Shown here: in pieces, positions 17,408 to 27,082 of the stretch
Position numbering within the stretch: position 1 is the stretch's first letter
Layout: every line of letters starts with the position of its first letter
NCBI GenBank assembly: GCA_937864225.1
Contig: CALMJK010000006.1
Location: 186,001-250,000, forward strand
Reading direction: 5' to 3'
DNA length: 64,000 bases
Source of the DNA: an uncultured bacterium
Lineage (GTDB): Bacteria; Krumholzibacteriota; Krumholzibacteriia; LZORAL124-64-63
The notes under the pieces: generated by a model
What the model saw: only the letters and a program-made list of their open reading frames with translations
Databases searched by the model: none
What the model was told of the DNA's origin: nothing
Position numbers and translations under genes: made by a program

Positions 17408-19146
17408 GCGTCGCGCCGCACTGCAGGCCCGCGCGGGCGCCGCGGCGAGCCACCGCGGGAACCGGCGCGTCGCTGCTGGCCCACGGCGAACCCCTGATGT
17501 GGCTCACAGGCGGGGCCCTGGTCATCTGCCTGGCGATGATCCTGGGGCTGCTCGCCCTCGTCCTGGCGCGGGGCCTGAGCAGCTTCTGGCCAGGGCCCGT
17601 CGTGCGCGTCGAAACGGCTCGCGGCTCGATCCTGGGAGAGGTCACGCGCACCGAGACGTGGCGGCCCGATCCGGGTTTTGTCGCCGGCCTGGCGGGCGAG
17701 GAGGCCGATCGCGCGCGAGTGCAGCTGGCGCGACGCGGCGGCGAGCTGAGGCGTCGACTCGTGCGCACCGGCAATTACGAGCTGACAGGCGAGCATTTCC
17801 GCTGGATCGCCGACCACGAGGTCGCCGGCGAGAGCCGGCCGCCGTGGGCCCTGGTCGTGGAACGGGTGGCGTGGGGCCGCTTCTACGGCGAGCCGCGGGC
17901 GCTGCTGGTGGACGGCGAGCCGGCCGCCCAGACGCCGGAGGCGGCCTGGCGTCTGTATCGCGAGCGCGAGGGGGAGATCGCGGCCAATCGCGCACGACGG
18001 CGGCGCCTCGAAACGCGGGACATGGGCGCGGTCAACCGCCGCGTGGAGGCGGCCCGCCTGGCCGCGCGCGCGGCGGAACTGAAGCACGGGCCCGACTCGC
18101 CCGTCGCCGAGCGCGCCCGCCACGCCGCCCAGGCGGCCAGCGAAGGCGCCGAGGGCGAGTTTGCGCGCATCCGAGCCGAGATCGACCGGCTCGGCGCCGC
18201 CAACGCACGGTACGAGTTGCTCCTGGTCACGGCCGAGGGTGTCGAGAAGCGGCTGCCGCTGGCCGAAATCGTGCGCGCCTATCCGGCCAACCGGCTCGGT
18301 CCGGGCCAGCGTCTGGGCGTGTACCTGGCGCGCTGGGGGGAGTTCCTGGCCGACGAGCCGCGCGAGGCCAACAGCGAAGGCGGCGTGTTCCCGGCCATCT
18401 TCGGCACCGTGGTCATGACACTGGTCATGTCGCTCGCCGTCCTGCCGTTCGGCGTGCTGGCCGCGCTGTTCTTGCGCGAGTACGCGAAGGCGGGCCCGGT
18501 CGTGAGCGCCGTGCGCATCGCGGTCAACAATCTGGCGGGCGTGCCCAGCATCGTGTTCGGCGTCTTCGGACTCGGCTTCTTCTGCTACATCATCGGGGGC
18601 ACGCTCGACCAGCTTTTCTTCAGCGCGCGCCTGCCGGCGCCGACCTACGGCACCGGCGGTCTGTTCTGGGCCTCGCTCACGCTCTCTCTCCTGACCCTGC
18701 CCGTGGTGATCGTCGCCACCGAAGAGGCGCTGGCCGCCGTCCCGGGCTCCATGCGCGAGGGTTCCTATGCCTGCGGCGCGAGCAAGTGGCAGACGATCCG
18801 TCGCATCGTGCTGCCTCGCGCGATGCCCGGCATCCTGACCGGCATGATCCTGGCCATGGCCAGAGGGGCCGGCGAGGTCGCGCCCCTGATGCTCGTCGGC
18901 GCCGTGAAGCTGGCGCCCGAACTGCCGCTGGACGGCGTGTTTCCCTTCGTCCATCCCGAGCGCAGTTTCATGCACCTGGGCTTCCACATCTATGATCTGG
19001 GATTCCAAAGCCAGAACAGCGAGGCCGCCAAGCCGATGGTCTTCACGACCACTCTCCTGCTGATCGCGATCGTCGCGACGCTCAACATCGCCGCCGTTTG
19101 GCTGCGGCGCCGCTTGCGGCGCCGCTTCCAGGACAGCCAGTTCTGA
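17404..19146 (+). CDS. pstA: Phosphate ABC permease PstA, extended form
   Basis: 580-residue permease, about twice the length of E. coli PstA. After the first helix (residues 35-58) there is an inserted soluble region of about 250 residues. It contains an Arg/Glu/Ala-rich stretch (about 180-265) likely to form a coiled coil. The transporter core starts near residue 330 ([21 protein letters not shown]) and has the coupling-loop motif [17 protein letters not shown]. The ATG overlaps the pstC stop. The matching enlargement of both permeases suggests their soluble parts interact. Confidence 0.9.
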   Translation: MSVAPHCRPARAPRRATAGTGASLLAHGEPLMWLTGGALVICLAMILGLLALVLARGLSSFWPGPVVRVETARGSILGEVTRTETWRPDPGFVAGLAGEEADRARVQLARRGGELRRRLVRTGNYELTGEHFRWIADHEVAGESRPPWALVVERVAWGRFYGEPRALLVDGEPAAQTPEAAWRLYREREGEIAANRARRRRLETRDMGAVNRRVEAARLAARAAELKHGPDSPVAERARHAAQAASEGAEGEFARIRAEIDRLGAANARYELLLVTAEGVEKRLPLAEIVRAYPANRLGPGQRLGVYLARWGEFLADEPREANSEGGVFPAIFGTVVMTLVMSLAVLPFGVLAALFLREYAKAGPVVSAVRIAVNNLAGVPSIVFGVFGLGFFCYIIGGTLDQLFFSARLPAPTYGTGGLFWASLTLSLLTLPVVIVATEEALAAVPGSMREGSYACGASKWQTIRRIVLPRAMPGILTGMILAMARGAGEVAPLMLVGAVKLAPELPLDGVFPFVHPERSFMHLGFHIYDLGFQSQNSEAAKPMVFTTTLLLIAIVATLNIAAVWLRRRLRRRFQDSQF

Positions 19147-19162
19147 AGTGGAGGGGCTGCGG

Positions 19163-20104
19163 ATGTCCGGCTATCCTCGACACGCGTTCACGCGGAAGGC
19201 GTCCGAACCGACGCCAGCGGAACCGTCGCCCATGAGCGAGACCAGACCAAACCACGGGGTCGATGTCGCGCGCGGCGCCGCCGGGCGTCTGGAGGCCATC
19301 GCCCGCGGCGAAACCGTGGCTTCCGAGATCCACGCGACCGTGGCCCAGGAGGAGCCGGTCCTCGAGATCGAGGACTTCTGCCTCTGGTACGGGGCCAAGC
19401 AGGCGCTGCACGACATCGGACTGGCCATCCCGCGCGGCAAGATCACGGCGCTCATCGGGCCCTCGGGCTGCGGCAAATCCACGCTGCTGCGTTCGGTCAA
19501 CCGCCTGAACGACCTGCTGCCGAACGTGCGCGTCAGTGGCCAAATGCGGCTGAGCGGCGATCCCATCTACGATCCGGCCGTGGACGTGATCGAGCTGCGC
19601 AAGCGCATGGGCATGGTGTTCCAGAAATCCAATCCGTTTCCGATGAGCGTCTATGAGAACGTCGTCTATTCTCTGCGCATCGACGGCGAGCGCGACAGGC
19701 GCGTGCTCGACGAGGTGTGCGAACGCAGCCTGCGCGGCGCCGCGCTGTGGGACGAGGTCAAGGACCGCCTGCAGGACAGCGCCCTGGGTTTGTCGGGCGG
19801 GCAGCAACAGCGCCTTTGCATCGCGCGCGCGATCGCGGCCGAGCCGGAGGTGCTGCTCATGGATGAGCCCTGCTCGGCGCTCGATCCGATCGCCACGGGG
19901 AAGATCGAAGAACTGATGCACGAGCTCAAGGGCGACTACTCGATTCTGATCGTGACGCACAACATGCAGCAGGCCTCGCGGACCAGCGATTACACGGCGT
20001 TCATGTACCTCGGCCGCTTGATCGAATACGGCCGCACGCTCGATCTCTTCACGAATCCGCGCTTGCGGGAAACAGAGGATTACATCAGCGGACGATTCGG
20101 CTGA
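19163..20104 (+). CDS. pstB: Phosphate import ATP-binding protein PstB
   Basis: 313-residue ATPase with Walker [20 protein letters not shown], the phosphate-specific [14 protein letters not shown] segment, signature [16 protein letters not shown], Walker [13 protein letters not shown] and H-loop VTHNMQQA. These match PstB closely. The N-terminus carries about 65 extra residues before the usual beginning ([20 protein letters not shown]). ATG at 19163 is favoured because GAGGGG is 6 bases upstream. A GTG at 19148 would add five residues. It lies 16 bases after pstA. Confidence 0.93.
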   Translation: MSGYPRHAFTRKASEPTPAEPSPMSETRPNHGVDVARGAAGRLEAIARGETVASEIHATVAQEEPVLEIEDFCLWYGAKQALHDIGLAIPRGKITALIGPSGCGKSTLLRSVNRLNDLLPNVRVSGQMRLSGDPIYDPAVDVIELRKRMGMVFQKSNPFPMSVYENVVYSLRIDGERDRRVLDEVCERSLRGAALWDEVKDRLQDSALGLSGGQQQRLCIARAIAAEPEVLLMDEPCSALDPIATGKIEELMHELKGDYSILIVTHNMQQASRTSDYTAFMYLGRLIEYGRTLDLFTNPRLRETEDYISGRFG

Positions 20105-20144
20105 TTCGAGACGAGTCTTCCGGCGCGAGGAGGCGCCATCGCCC

Positions 20145-20822
20145 ATGGCCAAGCACTTGCAGATCGAAACCGGGAAGCTGCGCAATGGCGTCCTGCGCGT
20201 CGGGGCGTTCGTAGAGGAAAGCTTCGTGCTCGCGATCCGCGCCATCGCGAGGCGCGACGCAGAAACGGCACAGCGCGTGCTCGACACGCACACCGAAGTG
20301 GACCGCATGGAAGTGGAGTTGGAAGAGGAGTGCCTGAAGGTGCTCGCGCTCTACCAGCCCGTGGCGCGGGACCTGCGCTTGATCGTGGCGATTCTGAAGA
20401 TCAACAACGACTTGGAACGCGTCGGCGACCTCGCCGAAAACATCGCGCTGCGGGCCGTCAGCCTGGCGCAGCGCCCCGCCCTCGACGCGCCGTACGATCT
20501 GTCCGGCATGGCGGAGAGCACGCGGCAGATGCTCCACGGCAGCCTCGACGCGCTGGCCAACATGGACTCCGCCATCGCGCGTTTGGTGTGCGCGCAGGAC
20601 GACAGCGTCGACACCATCAACCGCGACATGTACCGGCGGGTCAAGGCCGCCATCCAGGCGCACCCCGAGCAGGTCGAAGCCCTGCTGCACCTGCTGTCGG
20701 TCTCTCGTTACGTCGAGCGCATCGCCGACCACGCCACCAACATCGCCGAGGACGTGATCTACCTGCTCGAGGGCGGCATCGTCCGGCACGGTCTCGGCCA
20801 GGGCGCGCCTTCCGAGCCCTGA
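20145..20822 (+). CDS. phoU: Phosphate signalling protein PhoU
   Basis: 225-residue cytosolic protein with two three-helix PhoU domains. The metal-binding motif DLRLIVAILKINNDLERVGD (about 80-99) and its second copy (LHLLSVSRYVERIADHATNI, about 180-200) are intact. PhoU links the Pst transporter to PhoR and restrains the kinase in high phosphate. It is the last gene of the pst operon, with GAGGAGG before the ATG and a strong hairpin after the stop. Confidence 0.95.
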   Translation: MAKHLQIETGKLRNGVLRVGAFVEESFVLAIRAIARRDAETAQRVLDTHTEVDRMEVELEEECLKVLALYQPVARDLRLIVAILKINNDLERVGDLAENIALRAVSLAQRPALDAPYDLSGMAESTRQMLHGSLDALANMDSAIARLVCAQDDSVDTINRDMYRRVKAAIQAHPEQVEALLHLLSVSRYVERIADHATNIAEDVIYLLEGGIVRHGLGQGAPSEP

Positions 20823-20853
20823 GGACGGTGGAGGGGCCGCGCGAGCCCGCGGC

Positions 20854-20889
20854 GACGAAGGGCGCTCTTCGAGCAGAGCGCCCTTCGTC
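20854..20889. terminator. Hairpin between phoU and the convergent DUF4097 gene
   Basis: A perfect 15-bp stem (20854-20868 with 20875-20889) and a 6-base loop lie between convergent genes. There is no U-tract on either side, but position and stability suggest a bidirectional terminator. Confidence 0.65.
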
Positions 20890-20916
20890 TATGCCCGGGT
20901 CCGGCCGTCCGTCCTG

Positions 20917-21810
20917 TCAGCGCGTCGTCAACACCACGTCGCCGCTGAAGGTGGTGATGTCGAGCTTGGCGTCACCGCTCCCGGTCGAGAACTGCAGCTC
21001 GCGTCCTGGCGCGTACTTGCTGGCGCGCTTGGCTTTCTGGCCGAAGGCGTTGTCGATGTCGCCGCTGAACGTCGAGATCTCGAAATCCGCGGAGACATGG
21101 CCAGGCAACTCGAGGCGGACGTTGCCGCTATGGCTCTCGACTTGGAACGAGGCGTCGGCGGCGGGCGCGCCGGCGAACTCCAGATCGCCGGACACCGAAC
21201 TGCAACGCAGCCGTCCGACTCGGTCCACGCGCAGCGTCGCGTCCCCGCTCACCGTCGAGACTTCCAAGCTGTTTCCCGACCCCTCGACCGAGACGTTGCC
21301 GCTGACCGTCGCGACCGCCATCTCGTCGCACGTCGCGCGCAGCGAGATGTCGCCGCTGACCGTCTGCGCGCGCAATTCGCGTGGATCGGCCGCGACGATC
21401 ACTTCGCCGCTGACCGTCTGGAGGTCGAGTTCTCCGGTGATCCCGTTGACCGTGATCGCCGCGCTGACGCCCTCCGCTTCGATTTCGCTGCGCCGCGGCA
21501 CGTGCACGACGAGATCGGTGGCCTCGACGTGGCGGGTATGGCGCGGCAGCACCACCTTCACGAGGGTGCGCCGGCCGGTGTTTTCGAACTCGAGCCGTTC
21601 CGTTCCCTTGCCCAGCGTGCCCGTCACGCGGACCTGGGAATCGTCCGACCCCTCGATGCGGATCGAGCCCGCGACGTTTTCGATCGCGACCGTGCCGTCG
21701 GCGGGCGCCGGCAGGGTGCGGTCGACGCTCTCCTGTGCGCTGGCGCCGGAGACCGCCGCCAGTACGACGGCGGCGGCCACGGCAAAGCGGCTTCGCTGGA
21801 TGCGCTTCAT
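20917..21810 (-). CDS. Secreted DUF4097 beta-repeat protein
   Basis: 297-residue exported protein with a signal peptide (cleavage near SGASAQE, residue 25). It is followed by about nine repeats around the phrase TVSGD/TFSGD, each about 20 residues, as in the DUF4097 'putative adhesin' beta-solenoid family. The family is frequently encoded beside an ECF sigma factor and anti-sigma factor, as here, and is thought to act in the envelope. Its molecular role is unknown. It ends in VVLTTR. It is the last gene of the minus-strand sigma unit, 47 bases after the anti-sigma gene. Confidence 0.8.
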   Translation of the reverse strand: MKRIQRSRFAVAAAVVLAAVSGASAQESVDRTLPAPADGTVAIENVAGSIRIEGSDDSQVRVTGTLGKGTERLEFENTGRRTLVKVVLPRHTRHVEATDLVVHVPRRSEIEAEGVSAAITVNGITGELDLQTVSGEVIVAADPRELRAQTVSGDISLRATCDEMAVATVSGNVSVEGSGNSLEVSTVSGDATLRVDRVGRLRCSSVSGDLEFAGAPAADASFQVESHSGNVRLELPGHVSADFEISTFSGDIDNAFGQKAKRASKYAPGRELQFSTGSGDAKLDITTFSGDVVLTTR

Positions 21811-21857
21811 GTCTCTCTCCCTTCGCCGGGGCCACGGGCCCCGATTTCATGTCTAGC

Positions 21858-22574
21858 TCAGAGTTCCACGGTGAGCCGCGTGGCGCGGCCCAACAGCGCG
21901 ATGCGTTCCCCGTAAAACGTCGCCAGCAAGCGCGCGAGCGGCGCGCTGCCGGGGTCCGCCAGCAGGGCCGCGCGCGTCTCCGCGATCGCCAGGTCCAACG
22001 CCTGCAGATTGCGCGCGATGTCGGCCGCCGCGTCGGCGGGCACCCCCGTTTCGCCGCCTCTGAGGGCGCCGACGTACTCGTGCTGCGCCTGCAGGCTGCC
22101 CGCCTCCCATTCCCGCAGCGCGGCCAGCAACGCCTGCTGCGGACCGGGCGCGAAGGGGGCCGCGTCGCGTCCGGCGCGGTCCGCGCCATCCGGCGGGGCC
22201 AGCAGCAGGAGCGCCAGGCAGGCGGCGGCCGCGAGCCAACCGGACCAAGCCCAGGCCGCGTGCACCCGGCGGCGATCGCGCCGCGGCGCCCCGACCGGCG
22301 TCGCCACGCCTCGGTCCGTGTCCCGCGCCGTGACGGGGCGCGAGGCGTCCGCCGCGATCCGCGCGGCGATGCCGGTCCACGGATCGCCGGCCGGCGATAG
22401 GGCGTCGGGCAGGCCGGCCGCGCGCGCGAGCAGGGCGCGCAGCGCCCGCACCTCGTCGCGACAGGCGGGGCAAGCGTCGAGGTGCCGCTCCACTGCCGCG
22501 GCCCGGAGCGGGGAGAGCGTGCCGTCCACGTACTCGTCGAGCTGGGCGTGCAGTCGGTCGTCTGGGCAACTCAT
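21858..22574 (-). CDS. Zinc-finger anti-sigma factor
   Basis: 238-residue membrane-anchored anti-sigma factor. The N-terminal zf-HC2 zinc motif is His31-x3-Cys35-x2-Cys38 (HLDACPAC). One transmembrane helix follows near residues 112-128 (WLAAAACLALLLLAPP), then an extracytoplasmic helical tail. Its ATG overlaps the stop of the sigma gene by four bases (ATGA), typical of sigma/anti-sigma pairs that need equal amounts. It probably sequesters the sigma factor until an envelope signal. Confidence 0.88.
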   Translation of the reverse strand: MSCPDDRLHAQLDEYVDGTLSPLRAAAVERHLDACPACRDEVRALRALLARAAGLPDALSPAGDPWTGIAARIAADASRPVTARDTDRGVATPVGAPRRDRRRVHAAWAWSGWLAAAACLALLLLAPPDGADRAGRDAAPFAPGPQQALLAALREWEAGSLQAQHEYVGALRGGETGVPADAAADIARNLQALDLAIAETRAALLADPGSAPLARLLATFYGERIALLGRATRLTVEL

Positions 22575-23167
22575 GCCAGGGCCTCCCTCAACAAGCGACG
22601 GGCGCGGTGAAGCTGGGACTTGCAGGTGCCCACCGAAAGGCCCGTCATCTCGGCGATCTCCTCGTGCCGGTAGCCCTGCACGTCGTGCAGGACGAAAATC
22701 AAGCGGGCTCCCGGCGGCAGGGCGGCGATCGCCTGCTCGAGGTCGAGAGCGGTGCCGGGCGGCGGCGCCGGACGCGCGACGTCGACGGCCGCCAGATCCT
22801 CCATGGCCAGCACACGGTCGGCGCGGCGGGATTGCTCCCGCAGCTCCTCTATCACCACGTTCACCGTCAGCCGATGCAGCCAAGTTCCGAAGGCGCTGCG
22901 TCCCTCGAACGTCGCCAGCTTCGACCAGGCGCGCACGTACACGTCCTGAACGAGCGCCTCGGCGCGGCCGGCATCGCCGCACAGGCGCAGGCAGAGCGCG
23001 TAGGTGCGGCCGACGAACTGGCGATAGATCGCTTCGAACGCCGGGACGTCGCCGGATTGCGCCCGTCGCACGAGCTCGGCGGTGCGCTGCGCCCCGGCCG
23101 CGGCGGGGACGCCTGGCTGGGGCTGGGCGGACTGGCCGAGAGCGGCGATCATGACGCGGCCTCGCAT
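22571..23167 (-). CDS. ECF RNA polymerase sigma factor
   Basis: 198-residue sigma-70 family extracytoplasmic-function factor. Region 2 is AFEAIYRQFVGRTYALCLRL through VQDVYVRAWSKLATFEGRS (about 42-95). Region 4 is ALPPGARLIFVLHDVQGYRHEEIAEMTGLS through KSQLHRARRLLREAL (about 145-196), including its helix-turn-helix. The first Met gives 30 residues of flexible N-terminus; a second Met at position 6 is equally possible. It probably directs its own operon and that of the DUF4097 protein. Confidence 0.93.
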   Translation of the reverse strand: MRGRVMIAALGQSAQPQPGVPAAAGAQRTAELVRRAQSGDVPAFEAIYRQFVGRTYALCLRLCGDAGRAEALVQDVYVRAWSKLATFEGRSAFGTWLHRLTVNVVIEELREQSRRADRVLAMEDLAAVDVARPAPPPGTALDLEQAIAALPPGARLIFVLHDVQGYRHEEIAEMTGLSVGTCKSQLHRARRLLREALA

Positions 23168-23260
23168 GCTCGGTTCGGGGACGTCGCCGTGCGCTTCCCT
23201 ATGACGGATCCCGGGGCCAAAAGGTTGGAATGAAACGAGCCGTCCAGGGTTTCCGCCCGG

Positions 23261-24439
23261 CTAGTCGCCGCCTGCCGGCTCCCTCGGCCCGCCGCGCCCC
23301 CGCGGCGAGCGGTTCTGCGGCGGGGTTTCGGCCATCCCATCGCCCAGCCAGCCCCGCCGCCGGAACCAGAGCAGCAGACCGCCCGCCACGCTCGCCATCA
23401 CCCCGAGCGCCAGCGGGTAGCCATAGCGCCACCTGGTTTCCGGCATGTTCCACGGCGAGGCGTCGGGGTCGAAATTCATGCCCCACAGTCCGGCCACGAA
23501 GCCCAGCGGGATGAAGATCGTCGCGATCACCGTCAGCACCTTCATGGTCTCGTTCATGCGGTTGCTGACGCTCGACAGGTAGACGTCGAGCAGGCCGCCC
23601 GCGATCTCACGGTAGGTTTCCAGCAGGTCGATGATCTGCACGGCGTGGTCGTAGCAGTCGCGCAGGTAGATCCGCGTCTCGTCGGCCACGAGCGGATCGG
23701 GGTCGCGGCTGAGCGCTCCCAGCGTCTCGCGCAAAGGCCAGATGCCGCGGCGCAACGTGATGAGATCGCGCCGGACGCGATGCAGCGCGCCGACCACGCC
23801 TCGGCGCGGGTTCTCGATGATCGCGTCCTCGAGTTCCTCGAGCTGTTCGCCCAGGGTCTCGAGCACGGGAAAGTAGCTGTCCACGGCGGCGTCGATCAGG
23901 GCGTAGGCGAGATAGTCGGGGCCGCCGGCGCGGACGCGACCCGTGCCGGCGCGCGCCCGCTCGCGCACCGGATCCCAACAGTCGCCGGCGCGTTCCTGGA
24001 AAGTGAGTACGTAGTTGCGGCCGAGAAACAGGCTGATCTGCTCGGATCTGAACTCGTGGTCCGCGCCGGTCTCCGGCACCCGCAGCACGATGTAGAGATG
24101 GTCCGCGTAACGCTCGAGCTTGGGGCGCTGGTGGACGTGCACGACGTCCTCGAGCGCCAGACCGTGCAGGCCGAAGAGGTCTCCCAGCGAGGCGATCAGT
24201 TCGGGGTCGCCCACGCCGTCCACGTTCACCCAGACGACGCGTCGGCGCGCGAGCGCCTGGCGCAGGGCGTCCAGATCGGCGACCGGCGGCGCCTCGCACG
24301 CGTCCGGGCTCCAGGCGAGGATGTGCGCCACCGACCGCAAGGCGTCGGGCGCGGGGGTGAGCTGGCCGGGGGCGGTGCCGGGGCGCGCGCGGCTGGACGC
24401 GCGCGGTCCGACGCGGACGGCGGATGGGCGGCTGGACAT
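23261..24439 (-). CDS. corA: CorA family magnesium/cobalt channel
   Basis: 392-residue CorA-type divalent cation channel. A soluble N-terminal domain of about 310 residues (includes LEDVVHVHQRPKLERYADHLY) is followed by two C-terminal helices. The signature GMN is present in AGLWGMNFD, and FIPLGFVAGLWGMNFD is the end of helix 1. The cytoplasmic tail is basic and Pro/Gly-rich. AGGAGG lies just before the ATG at 24439, which rules out a longer upstream start. It lies 93 bases before the sigma gene in the same direction and may be a separate unit. Confidence 0.93.
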   Translation of the reverse strand: MSSRPSAVRVGPRASSRARPGTAPGQLTPAPDALRSVAHILAWSPDACEAPPVADLDALRQALARRRVVWVNVDGVGDPELIASLGDLFGLHGLALEDVVHVHQRPKLERYADHLYIVLRVPETGADHEFRSEQISLFLGRNYVLTFQERAGDCWDPVRERARAGTGRVRAGGPDYLAYALIDAAVDSYFPVLETLGEQLEELEDAIIENPRRGVVGALHRVRRDLITLRRGIWPLRETLGALSRDPDPLVADETRIYLRDCYDHAVQIIDLLETYREIAGGLLDVYLSSVSNRMNETMKVLTVIATIFIPLGFVAGLWGMNFDPDASPWNMPETRWRYGYPLALGVMASVAGGLLLWFRRRGWLGDGMAETPPQNRSPRGRGGPREPAGGD

Positions 24440-24472
24440 GGTCTTCCTCCTGGCCGGGGCGGATCGCCGTCC

Positions 24473-24501
24473 AGGATAGCGGATCGGCCATCGTGGCGCA
24501 G
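24473..24501 (-). promoter_or_regulatory. Candidate corA promoter
   Basis: On the minus strand CTGCGC and TATCCT are separated by 17 bases, 34 bases before the corA start. The -35 match is modest. Confidence 0.35.
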
Positions 24502-24720
24502 TTCCTGATCGTGGCCCGACGCCGGCGATCAGCGAACGACGAATAGTCATATTTCTTATCGTAAAAAAACAATCGTCGCGGCCCGACCAGCCGCTCGAGC
24601 CCGCGTCCCTGGATCTATTTCTAAGGCGATCCGTTGGCGTTCCGATCCTTACGGATGTCCTGTCCATGCCCCCGCCAACGGCGGCGCGGGGCCCGGCTCG
24701 CCAACAAGAGGCACGCGGTC

Positions 24721-26874
24721 ATGAAGGAACGAATCCTCATCGTGGACGACGAAGACACCATCCGCTTCGTTCTCCAGTCGCTGGTGAGCGGGATGGGTCA
24801 CGAGACGGTCGTCGCCGGCAGCGCCGAGGAGGGGCTGGCCCGCCTGACGGAGGCCCCGGTCTCCGTGGCGCTCATCGACATCATCCTGCCGGGCATCAAT
24901 GGCATCGAGCTGTTGCGCCGCATCAAACAGGCCTCGCCCGACACCGAAGTCATGGTGATGACCAGCCACTCTTCGCTCGAAACCGCCATCGAGGCCCTTC
25001 GCCACGGTGCCTACGATTACCTATCCAAGCCCTTCGAACTGGACGACGTGTCCTCGGCGCTGACGCGCGCGCTCGAGAGGCGCAGCCTCACGCTGCGCAA
25101 CCGCCAACTGCTGGCCGAGCAGGAGGCCAGGAATCGGGAGCTCGCCGCCCTCGTGAAGCGCCTGGGATCGCTCAACGTCGCGGGCCAGACGATGAGCGGC
25201 ATGAGGACGCTGTCGGAACTGTTCGACTGCCTCCTGGACCTGGTGACCGAAGAACTCGCTTCCGATCGCGCCTCGATCATGCTCCTCGAGGAGGAACCGG
25301 GGGAACTCTACATTGCCGCCGCGCGCGGCTTCGACGCCGAGGTCGCCAAGACGGTCCGGCTGAAGCTCGGGGAAGGGATCGCCGGCCAGGTCGCGGCCAC
25401 GGGACAGGCGCTGCTGATCAAGGACGCGCAATCCGATCCGCGCATGCCTAAGCCTGCCGATTCACGCCTGGGCCAGACGCTGGTGTCGACGCCCATTCTC
25501 CTGAGCGTGCCCATCAAAGGACCGGGCAAGGTGCTCGGCGTGCTCAACATCAGTCAACGGCGCAGCGGCATCCCGTTCGACGAAGAGGACCTGGCCTATC
25601 TGTCCGGTCTGGCCGGTCAGGCGGCCGTGGCGATCGAGCGAGCGCGGCACTCCGATCAGCTGCGCGAGGCGCTCCAGTCTTTGCAGGCCACACAGGAACA
25701 GCTTGTCGCGTCCGCGCGCATCGGCGCGTTGGGCAAGATGGCGGCGGGCGTCGCTCACGACTTCAACAATATCCTCAACGGCATTCTGGGCCGCACCCAG
25801 ATTCTTCTGGGCTCCTTGGGCCACCCGCCTGCCGATCTCGACAAGGCCCTCGATGGTCTGCACACGCTCGAGGCGCTAGCCCTGCAGGGCGCCGAGGCGG
25901 TGCGCCGGCTCCAGGAATTCTCGCGCATTCGCCGGGATCGGCCGGAGGAGAGCACGGATCTGGTGGCCGCGGCAAAACAGGCCGTCGAACTGACCAAGCC
26001 CAAATGGCAGGACGAACAAGCCGCCGCGGGCCGACAGATCTTCGTGGAGCTGGAGCTGGCGCCCGTGCCGCGCGTGCCCGGCAACCTGAACGAGGTGTGT
26101 CAGGCCATCAGCAATCTCATCTTCAACGCCGTGGAGGCCATGCCCGAGGGAGGCTTGCTGACGCTGCGGAGCTTCACCGAGGGAGAGATGGTCTGCCTGG
26201 AGGTCATCGACGCGGGCATCGGCATGAACGTCGAGACGAAGGCGCGTCTGTTCGAGCCATTCTTCACCACCAAACCCAAGGGACAAGGGCTGGGCACGAG
26301 CGTGGTCTACGGCATCGTCGCCAGGCTCGGAGGCACCATCCAGGTCGACAGCGAGATCGGGCAAGGCACGGCGATCACGTTGAAGCTGCCGCGCGACGAC
26401 AGCAGTCCGGTTCCGCCCGCCCGCAAGCCCGGGGAGGCGAGGGCGCCGGAGCTGCCGTGTCGCGTGCTGGTCGTGGACGACCAGGAGGAGAACCTCCACT
26501 TCTACCGCGACGCCCTGGAGTCGTCGGGTCTGGAAGTGCAGATCGCCAGCTCGGGCGCGGACGGGATCGCTGCCCTCGAGCAGCGTCCCTTCGACGTCGT
26601 GGTCACTGATCTGGGCATGCCCGGCATGTCGGGCTGGGACGTGAGCAAAGCGGTCAAGGTCAAGCGCCCCGGGACGCCGGTCGTGCTCTTGAGCGGCTGG
26701 GCGGTGCAGCAGGACCAGGCCGAATTGGCCGGGGCGGGCGTGGATCTGGTGTTGGCCAAGCCGATCACGATTCCCGATCTGCTGCGCGGGTTGAGCGAAG
26801 TCGTGAAGAAGCGGAAGACGCGGTCCAAGGGGGAGGCACAGTCGAGGACGCCGCCGCAAACGCAGCCGGCGTGA
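24721..26874 (+). CDS. Hybrid REC-GAF-histidine kinase-REC signalling protein
   Basis: 717-residue soluble signalling protein. The first receiver domain (1-120, phospho-Asp53 in LIDIILPGING, Lys in YLSKPFEL) is followed by a helical linker and a GAF domain (about 165-320). A kinase core comes next, with His346 in GVAHDFNNILNGIL (HisKA of the NtrB-like class), an N-box NLIFNAVEAMP and G boxes (DAGIGM, GQGLGTSVVYGI). A second receiver (about 580-705) has Asp630 in VVTDLGMPGMSG and a Lys in LAKPITIP. No membrane segment or DNA-binding domain is present. The input signal probably arrives by phosphotransfer or by a GAF ligand. No cognate partner is adjacent. Confidence 0.9.
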   Translation: MKERILIVDDEDTIRFVLQSLVSGMGHETVVAGSAEEGLARLTEAPVSVALIDIILPGINGIELLRRIKQASPDTEVMVMTSHSSLETAIEALRHGAYDYLSKPFELDDVSSALTRALERRSLTLRNRQLLAEQEARNRELAALVKRLGSLNVAGQTMSGMRTLSELFDCLLDLVTEELASDRASIMLLEEEPGELYIAAARGFDAEVAKTVRLKLGEGIAGQVAATGQALLIKDAQSDPRMPKPADSRLGQTLVSTPILLSVPIKGPGKVLGVLNISQRRSGIPFDEEDLAYLSGLAGQAAVAIERARHSDQLREALQSLQATQEQLVASARIGALGKMAAGVAHDFNNILNGILGRTQILLGSLGHPPADLDKALDGLHTLEALALQGAEAVRRLQEFSRIRRDRPEESTDLVAAAKQAVELTKPKWQDEQAAAGRQIFVELELAPVPRVPGNLNEVCQAISNLIFNAVEAMPEGGLLTLRSFTEGEMVCLEVIDAGIGMNVETKARLFEPFFTTKPKGQGLGTSVVYGIVARLGGTIQVDSEIGQGTAITLKLPRDDSSPVPPARKPGEARAPELPCRVLVVDDQEENLHFYRDALESSGLEVQIASSGADGIAALEQRPFDVVVTDLGMPGMSGWDVSKAVKVKRPGTPVVLLSGWAVQQDQAELAGAGVDLVLAKPITIPDLLRGLSEVVKKRKTRSKGEAQSRTPPQTQPA

Positions 26875-26952
26875 CCGCGCGAGTAAAGGAGGGGCAAGGC
26901 CGGTCGCGTCGGCGGCCGGCCAGCGGATGGTGAACGGACCTGGGATGTTCGG

Positions 26953-26986
26953 GCGAGGCGACAAGACGCGGTCTTGACGCCTTCGC
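26953..26986. terminator. Hairpin after the hybrid kinase gene
   Basis: Inner arms CAAGAC/GTCTTG and outer arms GCGAGGCG/CGCCTTCGC with a one-base bulge lie 79 bases after the stop. There is no U-tract. A second small stem (AGAGCCC/GGGCTCT, 27043-27061) lies closer to the next gene. Confidence 0.35.
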
Positions 26987-27082
26987 CGCATGTGGGGTCC
27001 GCCGGACGGGCGACCGCCCCGGCGGGAGGGACGAAGGGTGGAAGAGCCCCGCGTGGGCTCTGCTTCGCGGAGAGGAAGAGTC

